A stretch of DNA of 50,082 nt, from the NCBI RefSeq assembly GCF_024267675.1, contig NZ_JALDYX010000034.1, positions 1 to 50,082 of the forward strand, written 5' to 3'. A model generated the notes under the pieces. That model saw only the letters and a program-made list of their open reading frames with translations, did no database searches and was not told the origin of the DNA. The stretch's first letter is position 1. Each line of letters starts with the position of its first letter. This document shows positions 1 through 8,560 of the stretch, in pieces. Made by a program: the position numbers and the translations under genes. The DNA is from Marinobacterium sedimentorum. Lineage in GTDB: Bacteria > Pseudomonadota > Gammaproteobacteria > Pseudomonadales > Balneatricaceae.

Positions 1-143
1 GGCATCCAACTTCAAAGCCTTGCAATACGGGAGGAGACCATATACGGGTTAATAAGTTCAAGGAACGGCATGACACCTGCATTCGAGGCTGGTTTGGAGC
101 CCAGCGGAAAACCAGTCCGACAACATGCGCTTGATACTGATTG

Positions 144-210
144 AGCCTTCTCCGCCCAGCATAGACCTCAGCCTATGCTGGAGGTGGCGAAACTAAAACC
201 GGAGAAGGCT
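144..210 (+). ncRNA. Structured leader of an IS110-family relic, possible bridge-RNA remnant
   Basis: Two nested perfect inverted repeats are visible: an outer 11-bp stem (144-154 with 200-210) and an inner 9-bp stem (156-164 with 173-181) closed by an 8-nt loop. The side opposite the inner stem keeps an 18-nt single-stranded bulge (182-199). The structure lies immediately upstream of an IS110-type transposase start. In the IS110 group the non-coding left end carries the bridge RNA, so position and shape fit. That it was ever transcribed as such is inference; the element is dead here. Confidence 0.4.
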
Positions 211-211
211 A

Positions 212-313
212 ATAAGATTCTATACGAAAAATCACCGGTATTACTGTGGTATTGATCTGCATGCCCGGTTTCTCTATGCCTGCATCCTTGATCTTGAGAT
301 TCATTTTCCCTGA
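212..313 (+). pseudogene. IS110-family transposase, N-terminal fragment
   Basis: Read in frame from 212, the sequence gives RFYTKNHRYYCGIDLHARFL and then YACILD before a TGA at 311-313. The GIDLHA segment holds the first acidic residue of the DEDD (RuvC-like) catalytic domain of IS110 transposases. Only about 33 of the roughly 300-400 residues of the family remain. The expected start codon reads ATA rather than ATG, so both the start and almost all of the body are lost. Nothing downstream to 383 continues the protein. The relic borders the diguanylate cyclase gene, whose stop lies at 384. Confidence 0.6.
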
Positions 314-383
314 GACGCCCTGGGATAAGGTGGCTGCGGGCGACTCCTATCGGTTTTTTCTGGTCGTTTATGCCTGTTGAAAT

Positions 384-2027
384 TCACGCTTTTTTGAAAT
401 CATTTTCAGGTGAGAAAAAACTAATATTATTCCTGCCCGAGGCTTTGGCGGCGTACATTGCCGTGTCGGCATTCTTGATTAAATCAACGTAGGTACCCGC
501 ATCAGCCGGAAACATGGCAATGCCGACGGATGCGCCTATCTGGATCACCTCGCCTAGAATATCCATCGGCTCATTAATCAAGCTGACAACACGGTTAGCG
601 ACTACCATAATTTCGTCTTTCCCTTGCGGATTGTCGAGGACAAATATGAACTCGTCGCCGCCCACGCGGGCCACCGTATCTGATTTTCGCACCAGTGCCA
701 GCAGCCTTTCCGCTACCGTTTGTAACAGGTCGTCCCCAACTTTGTGGCCAAACTGGTCGTTGACCCGTTTGAATCCGTCAAGGTCCAGGAACATCAGCGC
801 AAGACTGCACTGTTCACGATTGAAATGGAGAATTTTTTGGTTTATCCGGTCCATCAGCAGGTTACGATTTGGCAAGCCAGTCAAGGCATCGTGAAAAGCC
901 AAGTGCTTTATGTGCTCATCTTTACGCCAAAGTTCAGTAATGTCGCTGAATACCGATACATAGCGAACGGGCTCGTCATCCACGACGCGAACCATACTGA
1001 TCGTCATGCGTACCAGGTAAGGGTTCCCGTCTTTACGACGGTTCCATATTTCGCCATTCCACCGCCCTCTGGTTTTTATCTCTTCCCACATGGAGGCGTA
1101 GAATACCTGGTCGTGCCGGTGAGAATGAAGAATGCGGGGGCTACGCCCGACGGCCTCCTCAGCCCCATAGCCTGTTATCTCAATGAAGGCCGGGTTAACC
1201 GACAAAATAATCCCGTTTACATCGGTGATCATGACGCCATCGAGGGTGTTTTCAAAGACGCATGCGGCCAGTTCTAGCTTCGCCTCAGTCTCCTTGAGAA
1301 CAGTCACTTCGCTGGCCTGAATAGAAAATCCTTTGACTGTACCAGCGGCGTCAAAATCGGGGATATAGTGCCCAATGATATGACCCACGTTTTCACTGGC
1401 TTTGTTCAATGTCCGCTCAAAGCGTTGCGGCTCGCCCGCCAGGACTCCGCGGATATGGGGCTCATTCAGGGCAAACAGAGCCTCGCCCGTCAGATCCTGG
1501 AACCTGATACCGACAATCTCCTCGGGCGACTTTCCGAACCACTCATAGTAGGCATGGTTGGCATAGCGGCAGCGCAAGTCCCTGTCCCAATAGCCGACCA
1601 TATTGGGCACGCCATCAACGATGGACCTGATGAACTGCTCGCGTCTGGTACTGGCTAGCCATTCGGACTCGGCCTGCTTGAGTGCCTTTTTATTTCGATG
1701 CACAGCTTCGACAAGGAAGGAAATAAATCCGCAGATGACGGCGAAAATGGCCATCTCCAGCAGATCCAGACGACTCTCGATAAAAGGGTGTGTAACAATT
1801 AGCGGCCACAGAAATGTGACCGTAAGACAGGCAAGCGCGGTTGCCAGCAACCCGGCATAAAATCCCGCATAGAGCGCAACGGCAATCACCGCAGGATAGA
1901 ATGTCAGCCAGGCGAGCTCCGAATCCATTGTTTGCAGCGGCCATACCCTCAGACCCGCGGCCAAGACTACCAGCACAAGTGCAGCGAGACCCTGTTTGAG
2001 GTGTTGTGAGGTAATTACTTTATCCAC
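384..2027 (-). CDS. Membrane-bound PAS-PAS-GGDEF diguanylate cyclase
   Basis: Makes the second messenger c-di-GMP from two GTP at the inner membrane. The first ~115 residues hold several hydrophobic segments resembling the DUF4118-type sensor region of histidine kinases. Two PAS domains follow (about 130-250 and 255-375; the first contains GYWDRDLRCRYANHAYYEWF, the second ends in the SVFSDIT linker). The GGDEF domain closes the protein, with an intact active-site GGDEF at 456-460 and an inhibitory-site RKSD at 447-450, so product inhibition is expected. No EAL domain is present. The reading frame opens at a GTG at 2027 that overlaps the only AAGGAG-like sequence, which is an odd spacing; a downstream start is possible. 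It appears to be a single gene, and the ligand sensed is unknown. Confidence 0.9.
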   Translation of the reverse strand: MDKVITSQHLKQGLAALVLVVLAAGLRVWPLQTMDSELAWLTFYPAVIAVALYAGFYAGLLATALACLTVTFLWPLIVTHPFIESRLDLLEMAIFAVICGFISFLVEAVHRNKKALKQAESEWLASTRREQFIRSIVDGVPNMVGYWDRDLRCRYANHAYYEWFGKSPEEIVGIRFQDLTGEALFALNEPHIRGVLAGEPQRFERTLNKASENVGHIIGHYIPDFDAAGTVKGFSIQASEVTVLKETEAKLELAACVFENTLDGVMITDVNGIILSVNPAFIEITGYGAEEAVGRSPRILHSHRHDQVFYASMWEEIKTRGRWNGEIWNRRKDGNPYLVRMTISMVRVVDDEPVRYVSVFSDITELWRKDEHIKHLAFHDALTGLPNRNLLMDRINQKILHFNREQCSLALMFLDLDGFKRVNDQFGHKVGDDLLQTVAERLLALVRKSDTVARVGGDEFIFVLDNPQGKDEIMVVANRVVSLINEPMDILGEVIQIGASVGIAMFPADAGTYVDLIKNADTAMYAAKASGRNNISFFSPENDFKKA

Positions 2028-2286
2028 TCCTTAGTCTTGCTCAGTTATGAACAATCAGATCCTATCCTTGTACACAATACTCGAACGCCGATAGGTCTCT
2101 GTGGCGGCGCAGTTCGAACTTGCTCTGCCCAATCATACATTTTCCCGTTGTTCAGCACGAACTGCATGTAATGGGCAGCCGCACCTAACAGCATATGCAC
2201 GCCGCAGCAGCCCAGGAACCGCGTTTTTACTCAGTGAACTACGGGAGTCTCTGTTTTTTATGGTCGCCAGGGCGGCGTGAAGTCCT

Positions 2287-2508
2287 TCAGGCCATCCCCA
2301 AGCCGCCCCCCGGTTTGGTTATATCGTCGATCGTATCCTCATCGACGTAATCCTGGGCGTTGCCGTCGAGGATTCGCTTGCGGATTTTGGCCAGCACTTT
2401 CTCAATGTCGTGACGCGGATAGGTGCCGTCGTCGGCGGAAGCTTGCAGCAGATCCATCAGTTGTTGAAGGGTCAAGCCGCGCAGGTCGGCACGGTGGATT
2501 CTCGGCAT
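2287..2508 (-). CDS. Small acidic/basic helical protein of unknown function
   Basis: A 73-residue protein that I do not recognise. It is preceded by a good Shine-Dalgarno sequence (AGGAG, 6 nt before the ATG), which supports it as a real gene. The predicted content is helical with mixed charge (QLMDLLQASADDGTYPRHDI), and the tail is glycine-rich (KPGGGLGMA). There is no signal peptide and no membrane segment. It lies 63 bp downstream of the giant coiled-coil gene on the same strand and is probably cotranscribed, so it may be an accessory or partner of that protein. That link is inferred from position only. Confidence 0.6.
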   Translation of the reverse strand: MPRIHRADLRGLTLQQLMDLLQASADDGTYPRHDIEKVLAKIRKRILDGNAQDYVDEDTIDDITKPGGGLGMA

Positions 2509-2571
2509 TTTGGTTCTCCTGGTGGCCGTGCGGTTAGCGACGGGCCGGGGATTGAAGTGCGACGTCCATGG

Positions 2572-5500
2572 TCAGTTTGCCTGCCAGCCTAGGTTCAGCG
2601 ACAGGTGGGTAATTTCCTCAATCTGGCTGCCACCCAAGGTGATGGTGGCACTCAATGTAGACAGGAAAGACGGGTTGATTTCGGCGTAGCTCAGAGACTG
2701 CCCCAGGGCTTCGGCGCTGACGGTCTTGAACAGTTCGTCCGCGCTGCTGCCGCTGTCGGCCTTGAACTCGCCGCTCCATTCACCATTGGCGTCGGAGGTG
2801 AAATGGTTGGCGACGAAACCGAAGCTTAGCGGGCGCTCTGACTGTGCGATCCGAAACATGACGTAGCGTCGACCGTCCCAGAGTACCAGTTCACGTCCGA
2901 ACTCGAACAGGATCCGCACCGAGGACTGCGGGGTAGCGGTAGCACGAAAGCGCAGATCACCCTTGGCCAGCGCGATGCTGGTCACTTTGAGCAGACGATT
3001 GTTGCTGAAGAACTCGCCGGCATTGGGGATCAGGTCGAGCACGGGCCCGAGCGTGATGCGCCGCTCGCGCGCCAGGGCCTGGCGTCGCGGCGCGTCGATT
3101 ACAAAACGCACACTGTTGCCCCGCGGCATGCCCTGCGCCTGTCGCCGTTGCAGCAGCTTGCTGGCCAGTTCACTCAGCGTGTGGCGCAGCGCGTCGTTTC
3201 CGAATTCCTCGATGTTGGCATCGGTCATTGCCGACAACTGAGCGAGACCTTGCAGCGCATCCGAGCTTCGCGGCGCCTCGCGGGCATCGGCGAGCGCAGC
3301 ACGGCTGTCGCGCAGCCACTTGTCGGCTTGCTCAATGAAACCATTCAGGCTGGCGACGTCACTTCCCACCGTTTCACAGTACTCATACATGTAGGCCTTG
3401 CGGAACAGATACAGGTAGTAATCCATGCGCTGGCGGGCCTGCCGCTGCATCGCCACCAAGGATGTCTTCAGGCTGGCATCGAGCCCGCGCGCGAACGCCA
3501 GCCGGTTGCGGCTGATGTCGATGCTCGACTGGATGGCACTGGCAAAATCCGCAGTCAGAGTGGTGACGCCCTGATTGCAGCTCATCAATTCGCTCAAGGC
3601 CTCACTCATAGTGGCGGTCGCCTTTTCGACCTGATCCTGCAGCGCGGCATAACGCTCACCGTACTTGCCCTTGAGGATCTGCGCCTTGAGTGCCTGTACT
3701 TCCTCGCTGTCGGATTCAGGCATTCGGGCAACGCTGCTGATCGAGGTGGCAATAGTGGCGGCGCCCTGGGCCAGGCGTTGTACCCCTTCGAGCGCTTTGC
3801 CAGCCGTTTCGCCGGCTTTCTTGATCTTGTTTTTGGCGCGTGATTCTTCGAAATCAGGCAACAGCTTGTCCAGTGCCTCCTGCTGGGCTTCCAGCCTGCT
3901 GCGCCGCTTTGCGAGCGCTTGGCGCGGTGCCTCGAGTTCGGCACGCGTGGCGGCATTGTCGGCCATTTCCAGTTCCAGTGCGCGGCTTTCGTTCTGGGCG
4001 TTGGCGAGCAGTGTATAGAGTTTGGCGCGGGTGATCAGCAGGCGTTGTTTGCCTCGGTTTGCCGCGTCTATCGAGATTTCTTTGCCGTTTGCGGGAGCGA
4101 GTTCGTTCAGCGTCTGGTTGAAGCTTTTAAGCTCCTGCAGGAGCTGTTCGCGGTTTTCCGCGTTCCCGGCCAGGCGTTCGGTGAGCTCGGCGTCGGTATT
4201 GAGCAGCTCGGCCAGCAGTTCGTCGCGTTCGAGCGCGGCGCTGGCTTCGACAACGGCGGCATCATGCTCGGTCTGCCCTTCGGCAATCGCGGTGCGCAAC
4301 TGCTTGACCTGGGTGCGCAGGTCAGCGGCGTCGGGGTCGAGCTGATCCTTGTAGCGCGAGCGCAAGCGACCTTCGAGCTGGCTTTTGAAGCTGCCGGCGT
4401 TCTCTTTCAGCACGCCTTCGACCGAGCCACTGATGGTGGCCACGGCCTGCCAGCCGTCGAATGGCTGGTCCGGATCGGGGTTCATGCTGGAGACGACGAC
4501 ACCGCCGACGCTTTCCACCACCGCGCCAACACCGGCCAGGGCGGGCTGGTAGACCGGAATGGCCTTGAGCACAGCGCCCGAGATGTCAAACACGGCCTTC
4601 ACGACCGCCTGATCGTGAACCTTGATGATGGCGGCAAGCTCGGCATCGCTCTCCAGCGCCGAAAGCTGCTGCTGCACGTTCAACAGGGTGCTGTTGGCCT
4701 CGTAAAGCAACTCGCCCGCGACGTCGTAACGCACGAAAGCGGTGTAGAGCTCATCGCGAAGCTGGTCGATCAGGTTTTCGGTCGATGCCGTCAGATCACC
4801 CAGCATCGCGTTGGCCTGTTCCAGGCCGCCCATCAGCCTGGTCGCCTTTTCCATGATACCGACAAAGCGATAGCTGAAGCGGCGATCCGCGAGATAGGTG
4901 CGCAGATAACTCGAGGCGCTGAAGCGTGGCACCCAACCCGGCGGGTTGCCGTAAAGATCAAGATTGGCCTGGTAGTTCTGCACCAGGTTTTCGATGGCCT
5001 GATGACTGCTGCGTGCGTCCGTGGCCAGTGCCGCGCGCGGCAGCTCGCGGCAGGCCTGCCAATAGGGCGCGATCAGCTCCCAGGCGCGCTCGCGTTGTCC
5101 GGCACCATAATACTCCCGGGCGTAATCGGCCATGGTGCGCAGCAGTCGCGTATCCAGCCAGGTGTTCGCCTCGGCGGGTGTCAGCGTACCATCATCCCCC
5201 GGCCCCTTGGCGCGGCCCAGTGCCCTTTGTCCGGGCTTGGTCGTGCCGAAGATACGATGCATTTCGAGCTTGGTCGGCAGCAAAAATGCATTAGCGTCCG
5301 GATTGCTACTCGTAGGGTCCTTGACGAATTGCACCGCATTAATTGCGGCACAGATGTACTTCTCTGGTGTGCCCGGCTTGCCGCCGTCTACCGCGGGCGA
5401 GTCAGTTGAGGCGCCACCACTGCAGGAATACCAGCTACTCGCCCCATTCGGCGCCACCGCCAGAGTGATATTACCGCCGCGACCGCCGCGTCCTGTGTGT

Positions 5501-6609
5501 CCGGACGGATAGGCATCCTCACCGTCAGACGGCGCCCAGGGATTGGTGAGCTTGCAAGTCTTTTGCCACGCCTTGGCGAAGGTCACCTCCTGCGGCACCT
5601 TCCTTCTGCCGGAGGGCCTTTCCCGAGACGGCACCGGCACTTCATTGTAAATCTTCTGCAAGAAGGGCATGAATGCCAGGCCCACCCGCACGTCAGTAAC
5701 GACATATTCGCTATAGTCGATTAGCGTGCCATCTTTAATAATGTCACCGTCCAGCCTGGTCCAGGTCGCGTCCAGGCCCTTGGCACCCAGACCGCCGGCG
5801 CTTCTCCAATGTTTGACATCTTTCAGATCAGGGGTGGAGTTATCGGCGTTGCTGAACACCGCCAGGACATCCTTGCTGGTGACCGTGCCGACATCCTTGG
5901 TCGGCGGGCCGTTCTTGCGCGGTTTGAACGGCAGCGTTCCGCCCTTTTCGCCAATCTGCCCTGGGGCACCGTCCGTCTTCAGGCGGACCTTGTCTGTGTC
6001 ACCAAGATCCAGCTCAGCGACGAACAGGCGGATATCGCCGCCTGCCTCACCATCGAGACCGTCCACAGACTCGATCTCGTTGGCGGCGTTCAACGGATCG
6101 CCGCGCTCGCTGCGCCTGTCGCTGAACGCCGGGCCTGCGTAGGCCTCGGGGCTGGTAACGATACAACCGTCACCGCGAAACACCAGTCTGCGCGCGTAAA
6201 TATCGACGCAGGCGCCCTTCCACTGCAAGACCTGTTCGATGCGGATTTCATCGGCAATCAACACCATTCGGGTAACATCCCGTGTGTCGCATAAGGCTTC
6301 GAGCACCGCAGTGGAACCGTTCCAATGCAGGGCCGTGCTGGTTACCGTTAGCTCCCGGGTGACCGGGTTTTGCAGCGTATTAAACCGGCCGCGGGTGAAA
6401 CTCTTGCGCTCCGACACCTGGACGCGATTATCGGATTTGACGACGAACTGTTCCTCAAGAACAGCAATTTTTGATTGATGGGTAACGGGCAACAGAACCA
6501 GATCGTCCATGGAAATCTCCATCCCTGCAGGCATCCCTGCTTTGTTATTGTTCATTGGCTGCTGTGAAAGACTATCAAGGTAGCCGAATTTATATACTAA
6601 GCTCGGCAT
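2572..6609 (-). CDS. Giant glycine-rich/coiled-coil protein of unknown function
   Basis: An unbroken 1345-codon frame that I cannot assign to a family. Residues ~1-180 look beta-rich. Residues ~180-420 contain glycine-rich, collagen-like stretches (GAPGQIGEKGG, GRGGRGGNI). Residues ~470-620 are helical with many aromatics. About 640-1120 is a long Ala/Glu/Leu-rich region predicted as coiled coil. The last ~200 residues return to beta-rich sequence. There is no signal peptide, although residues ~690-730 are hydrophobic and glycine-rich. The long frame opens at ATG 6609, but a better ribosome site (GGAG, 8 nt upstream) precedes the ATG at 6510 (codon 34), so the product may be 1312 residues. 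The architecture is reminiscent of pore-forming or injected toxins, but this is only a resemblance. It sits 6 bp from a dead transposase start, which suggests arrival with mobile DNA. Confidence 0.8.
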   Translation of the reverse strand: MPSLVYKFGYLDSLSQQPMNNNKAGMPAGMEISMDDLVLLPVTHQSKIAVLEEQFVVKSDNRVQVSERKSFTRGRFNTLQNPVTRELTVTSTALHWNGSTAVLEALCDTRDVTRMVLIADEIRIEQVLQWKGACVDIYARRLVFRGDGCIVTSPEAYAGPAFSDRRSERGDPLNAANEIESVDGLDGEAGGDIRLFVAELDLGDTDKVRLKTDGAPGQIGEKGGTLPFKPRKNGPPTKDVGTVTSKDVLAVFSNADNSTPDLKDVKHWRSAGGLGAKGLDATWTRLDGDIIKDGTLIDYSEYVVTDVRVGLAFMPFLQKIYNEVPVPSRERPSGRRKVPQEVTFAKAWQKTCKLTNPWAPSDGEDAYPSGHTGRGGRGGNITLAVAPNGASSWYSCSGGASTDSPAVDGGKPGTPEKYICAAINAVQFVKDPTSSNPDANAFLLPTKLEMHRIFGTTKPGQRALGRAKGPGDDGTLTPAEANTWLDTRLLRTMADYAREYYGAGQRERAWELIAPYWQACRELPRAALATDARSSHQAIENLVQNYQANLDLYGNPPGWVPRFSASSYLRTYLADRRFSYRFVGIMEKATRLMGGLEQANAMLGDLTASTENLIDQLRDELYTAFVRYDVAGELLYEANSTLLNVQQQLSALESDAELAAIIKVHDQAVVKAVFDISGAVLKAIPVYQPALAGVGAVVESVGGVVVSSMNPDPDQPFDGWQAVATISGSVEGVLKENAGSFKSQLEGRLRSRYKDQLDPDAADLRTQVKQLRTAIAEGQTEHDAAVVEASAALERDELLAELLNTDAELTERLAGNAENREQLLQELKSFNQTLNELAPANGKEISIDAANRGKQRLLITRAKLYTLLANAQNESRALELEMADNAATRAELEAPRQALAKRRSRLEAQQEALDKLLPDFEESRAKNKIKKAGETAGKALEGVQRLAQGAATIATSISSVARMPESDSEEVQALKAQILKGKYGERYAALQDQVEKATATMSEALSELMSCNQGVTTLTADFASAIQSSIDISRNRLAFARGLDASLKTSLVAMQRQARQRMDYYLYLFRKAYMYEYCETVGSDVASLNGFIEQADKWLRDSRAALADAREAPRSSDALQGLAQLSAMTDANIEEFGNDALRHTLSELASKLLQRRQAQGMPRGNSVRFVIDAPRRQALARERRITLGPVLDLIPNAGEFFSNNRLLKVTSIALAKGDLRFRATATPQSSVRILFEFGRELVLWDGRRYVMFRIAQSERPLSFGFVANHFTSDANGEWSGEFKADSGSSADELFKTVSAEALGQSLSYAEINPSFLSTLSATITLGGSQIEEITHLSLNLGWQAN

Positions 6610-6615
6610 TCCATT

Positions 6616-6741
6616 TTAAAAAAGCACACCGAGGAACAGTCGCCTGTCATCATCCGTCTCGCAGATCAATTCGCGTCTGTTACCTCGCGAGGTGACATGG
6701 TACAGCGCACCTGCGAACTCTAATCGTAACGGTCTGGCCAT
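6616..6741 (-). pseudogene. REP-type Y1 (IS200-like) transposase, N-terminal fragment
   Basis: From an ATG at 6741, preceded by GAGGAG, the frame reads MARPLRLEFAGALYHVTSRG then NRRELICETDDDRRLFLGVL and stops at TAA (6616-6618). This is the typical opening of REP-associated tyrosine transposases (Y1_Tnp, PF01797 family). The normal protein has ~150-300 residues, so only the first 41 codons remain. The break lies just before the start of the giant coiled-coil gene on the same strand, so the relic's promoter and ribosome site may now serve that gene. Confidence 0.75.
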
Positions 6742-6780
6742 CCTTGGCTCCTCACCGGGTGAGGATTAAAGAGTCTAGGA

Positions 6781-7319
6781 TTCATACGAGGCACTGCCCC
6801 CATAGCCGAGAAACCGGGGCAAAAGGCAAGACCCCGAAGCCCTTACAAGATCCGCCAGCGCTACCTGTTCAACGCCCGCGCCCTGGCCAAGGTCTGGCGC
6901 TGCCCGAGCAGTGGGTCGTAGACTGCCGTCGCGTCGGCCGGGGACTGCCGGCACTCCAGTACCTGTCACGCTACCTGTACCGGGGCGTGCTGCCGGAACG
7001 CAACATCCTCGGCGAAAACGCGGGCCTGGTAACCTTCCGCTACCGCGACAGCCAAAGCGGTCAGCCCAGCACCCGCACCTTGCCCGCCGTCCAGTTCCTG
7101 TGGCTTGTGTTGCAACACTTGCTGCCCAAGGGCTTCCACCGCTTGCGCGATTACGGCTTCCTGCGCGGCAATGCGCAGTCACGGCTGCAACGGATTCAAC
7201 TGCTGCAGGTCACACCGACGCCACGGGATGACACGCCGCCGCGACCGCTTTGCCCCTGCTGCCATCTGCCCATGCTATGGGCCGGGGTGCGTGCCGCCCG
7301 ACCACCGACCCTGGGCTGA
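6781..7319 (+). pseudogene. IS91-family transposase, C-terminal part, frameshifted
   Basis: Two frames carry consecutive pieces of an IS91-type (Y2) transposase. At 6841-6900 the frame gives PYKIRQRYLFNARALAKVW. From ~6897 a different frame continues as LALPEQWVVDCRRVGRGLPA, then the double-tyrosine motif YLSRYLYRG, the conserved TFRYRDSQSG and RTLPAVQFLWLVLQHLLPKG blocks, and a C-terminal zinc ribbon (CPCC). About 10-15 residues expected between the two pieces are missing, so a small deletion caused the frameshift. The N-terminal half of the family's ~390 residues is absent. The Y2 motif is intact but the gene cannot be functional. Confidence 0.75.
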
Positions 7320-7514
7320 CCCCTTATAAGGAAAATCACCTCAACCGACGTGGAGGGCACTGATACCCAGGATGCGATCAACGACAACGCTTTGATTGGT
7401 TCAGCGGGCCAAGGGTGACGCGCGTCTGCGAAAAAGTCACCGCTCGTGCCGCCGTCCAAAACCGCCACGCACCGCACGCCGTAATTTACCTTATAAAGGC
7501 ATCTGGCCGGGCTT

Positions 7515-7569
7515 GTTCAACACCCGGATCAGGTGGCGGCTTCGCGCCACCTATCCTTATTTGTTAGGC
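7515..7569 (-). other. attC recombination site of the GFA-protein gene cassette
   Basis: Read on the minus strand, R'' is GCCTAAC (7569-7563) and R' is GTTGAAC (7521-7515), both matching the RYYYAAC and GTTRRRY consensus. The inner stem GGTGGCG/CGCCACC (7532-7538 with 7545-7551) is perfect, and the outer arms pair imperfectly with unpaired bases, as in attC. The stop codon of the GFA gene (TAA, 7566-7564) lies inside R'', which is usual for cassette genes. Confidence 0.7.
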
Positions 7570-7992
7570 GTTTTTTGCGCATAGTAATGCAATTAATTCT
7601 TCAACTTCAGGCCTAGTTTCAAATGGGTTAGTTTTAGTCGAAACCTTGCTCCATTTTGCAGCATCGCAAACAAATATATTAGCCGCAACTTCGATGTCGT
7701 CGCTTTCAATTAGGCCTGCCGGCGCCCAGTAGTATGGACTATTTTTAAACTTATTTGGAACGGATGACCCGCACGTGGTGCAAAAATGAGAAGTGAATCC
7801 TGTGCATTTTTCCCATTTTGAAATGTTATTTTCACCCGATACCCATACTAGGTCATCTAAGTTAACGATTGCCCCACAACTAGATGCCGTACCGGTTTGT
7901 TTTCTGCAAAGTGTGCAATGACATTGATAAATTTTGAGTTTATCAACTTTTGCTTCGAATTTGACTGCTCCGCACAAACAGCTACCAATCAT
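7564..7992 (-). CDS. GFA (glutathione-dependent formaldehyde-activating-like) zinc-binding protein, cassette gene
   Basis: A 142-residue GFA-family protein (PF04828). The zinc-site cysteines are in place: C5 and C7 (CLCG), C24-C26-C29 (CHCTLC) and C71-C74 (CTTC). Family members bind zinc in a Mss4-like fold; a few act on S-hydroxymethylglutathione, but most have no proven activity, so formaldehyde detoxification should not be assumed. The base composition is clearly more AT-rich than the neighbouring genes, indicating transfer. It lies between two attC sites and its stop overlaps attC, so it is an integron gene cassette, read on the minus strand. The ATG at 7992 follows GGAGG at 8 nt. Confidence 0.85.
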   Translation of the reverse strand: MIGSCLCGAVKFEAKVDKLKIYQCHCTLCRKQTGTASSCGAIVNLDDLVWVSGENNISKWEKCTGFTSHFCTTCGSSVPNKFKNSPYYWAPAGLIESDDIEVAANIFVCDAAKWSKVSTKTNPFETRPEVEELIALLCAKNA

Positions 7993-8024
7993 TTTTCAAA
8001 TTCCTCCAGGTTATCACTTTGAGC

Positions 8025-8092
8025 GCCTAACGCTTGTAACACTTGACCGAAAAAGCGCAGCTTTTGGGGTCAAGTGCTTACCATTGTTAGCA
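8025..8092 (-). other. attC recombination site between two cassettes
   Basis: On the minus strand R'' is TGCTAAC (8092-8086) and R' is GTTAGGC (8031-8025). The inner stem CACTTGACC/GGTCAAGTG (8040-8048 with 8068-8076) is perfect. One arm has an extra G, the kind of extrahelical base attC uses for strand choice. R' GTTAGGC is the exact complement of R'' GCCTAAC at the far end of the GFA cassette, as expected if both came from one circular cassette. Confidence 0.7.
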
Positions 8093-8096
8093 GTAG

Positions 8097-8504
8097 CTAT
8101 TCAATTTTATATATTTCAACGCTACCAACCTTTTTACCTTCAGCACTTCCGCCATGATGATAATATGGACGACGAAAGAAAAACTCTACTTCAGTGTTGT
8201 TTGTGATATATGCGCATTCAATCTTAGCGCGTTTAAAAGTAGATATAGCTGATTTTATTGCTGATTCATAAGATGAAAATACTTGATCATCTTTTTGTAA
8301 GTTTCCACTTTGACGCAGAACACGAAGAATATATTTACCGCCTGACTGCAATTTACACACATCTATTAATTGATCAAAATAAACAACGCTATCGTCATTT
8401 GGGTCATCAAGCTGTCGTTGTCTTGAAGTAATTGTTACCCAAGTAACAATGGCCATAGCTACCGCAATAATTAAACCTATGATGGTATTGGTTTTTTGAT
8501 CCAT
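8097..8504 (-). CDS. Hypothetical single-pass membrane protein, cassette gene
   Basis: A 135-residue protein that I do not recognise. Residues ~7-27 form one transmembrane segment (TIIGLIIAVAMAIVTWVTIT); the rest is hydrophilic and probably periplasmic, ending 5 nt before an attC box. The composition is strongly AT-rich, unlike the host genes. The ATG at 8504 lies only 8 nt inside the cassette boundary (GTTAGCA, 8518-8512) and no Shine-Dalgarno sequence is visible. The short leader is typical of integron cassettes. Function unknown. Confidence 0.7.
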   Translation of the reverse strand: MDQKTNTIIGLIIAVAMAIVTWVTITSRQRQLDDPNDDSVVYFDQLIDVCKLQSGGKYILRVLRQSGNLQKDDQVFSSYESAIKSAISTFKRAKIECAYITNNTEVEFFFRRPYYHHGGSAEGKKVGSVEIYKIE

Positions 8505-8511
8505 GTTTCGC

Positions 8512-8560
8512 TGCTAACAGTCTGTTAATGAGGCCTACGGCCTCATAATAATTATTAGAA
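8512..8560 (-). other. Degenerate attC-like site
   Basis: On the minus strand it runs from TTCTAAT (8559-8553, a degenerate R'') through a perfect stem ATGAGGCC/GGCCTCAT to R' GTTAGCA (8518-8512). GTTAGCA is the exact complement of R'' TGCTAAC at the other end of the same cassette. The distal R'' box departs from consensus, so this site is weaker than the other two. Confidence 0.5.

Noticed and set aside
3919..5409. 496-codon plus-strand frame opposite the giant coiled-coil gene
   Set aside because: It is the antisense of a strongly codon-biased minus-strand gene; the product has no recognisable domain and no ribosome site.
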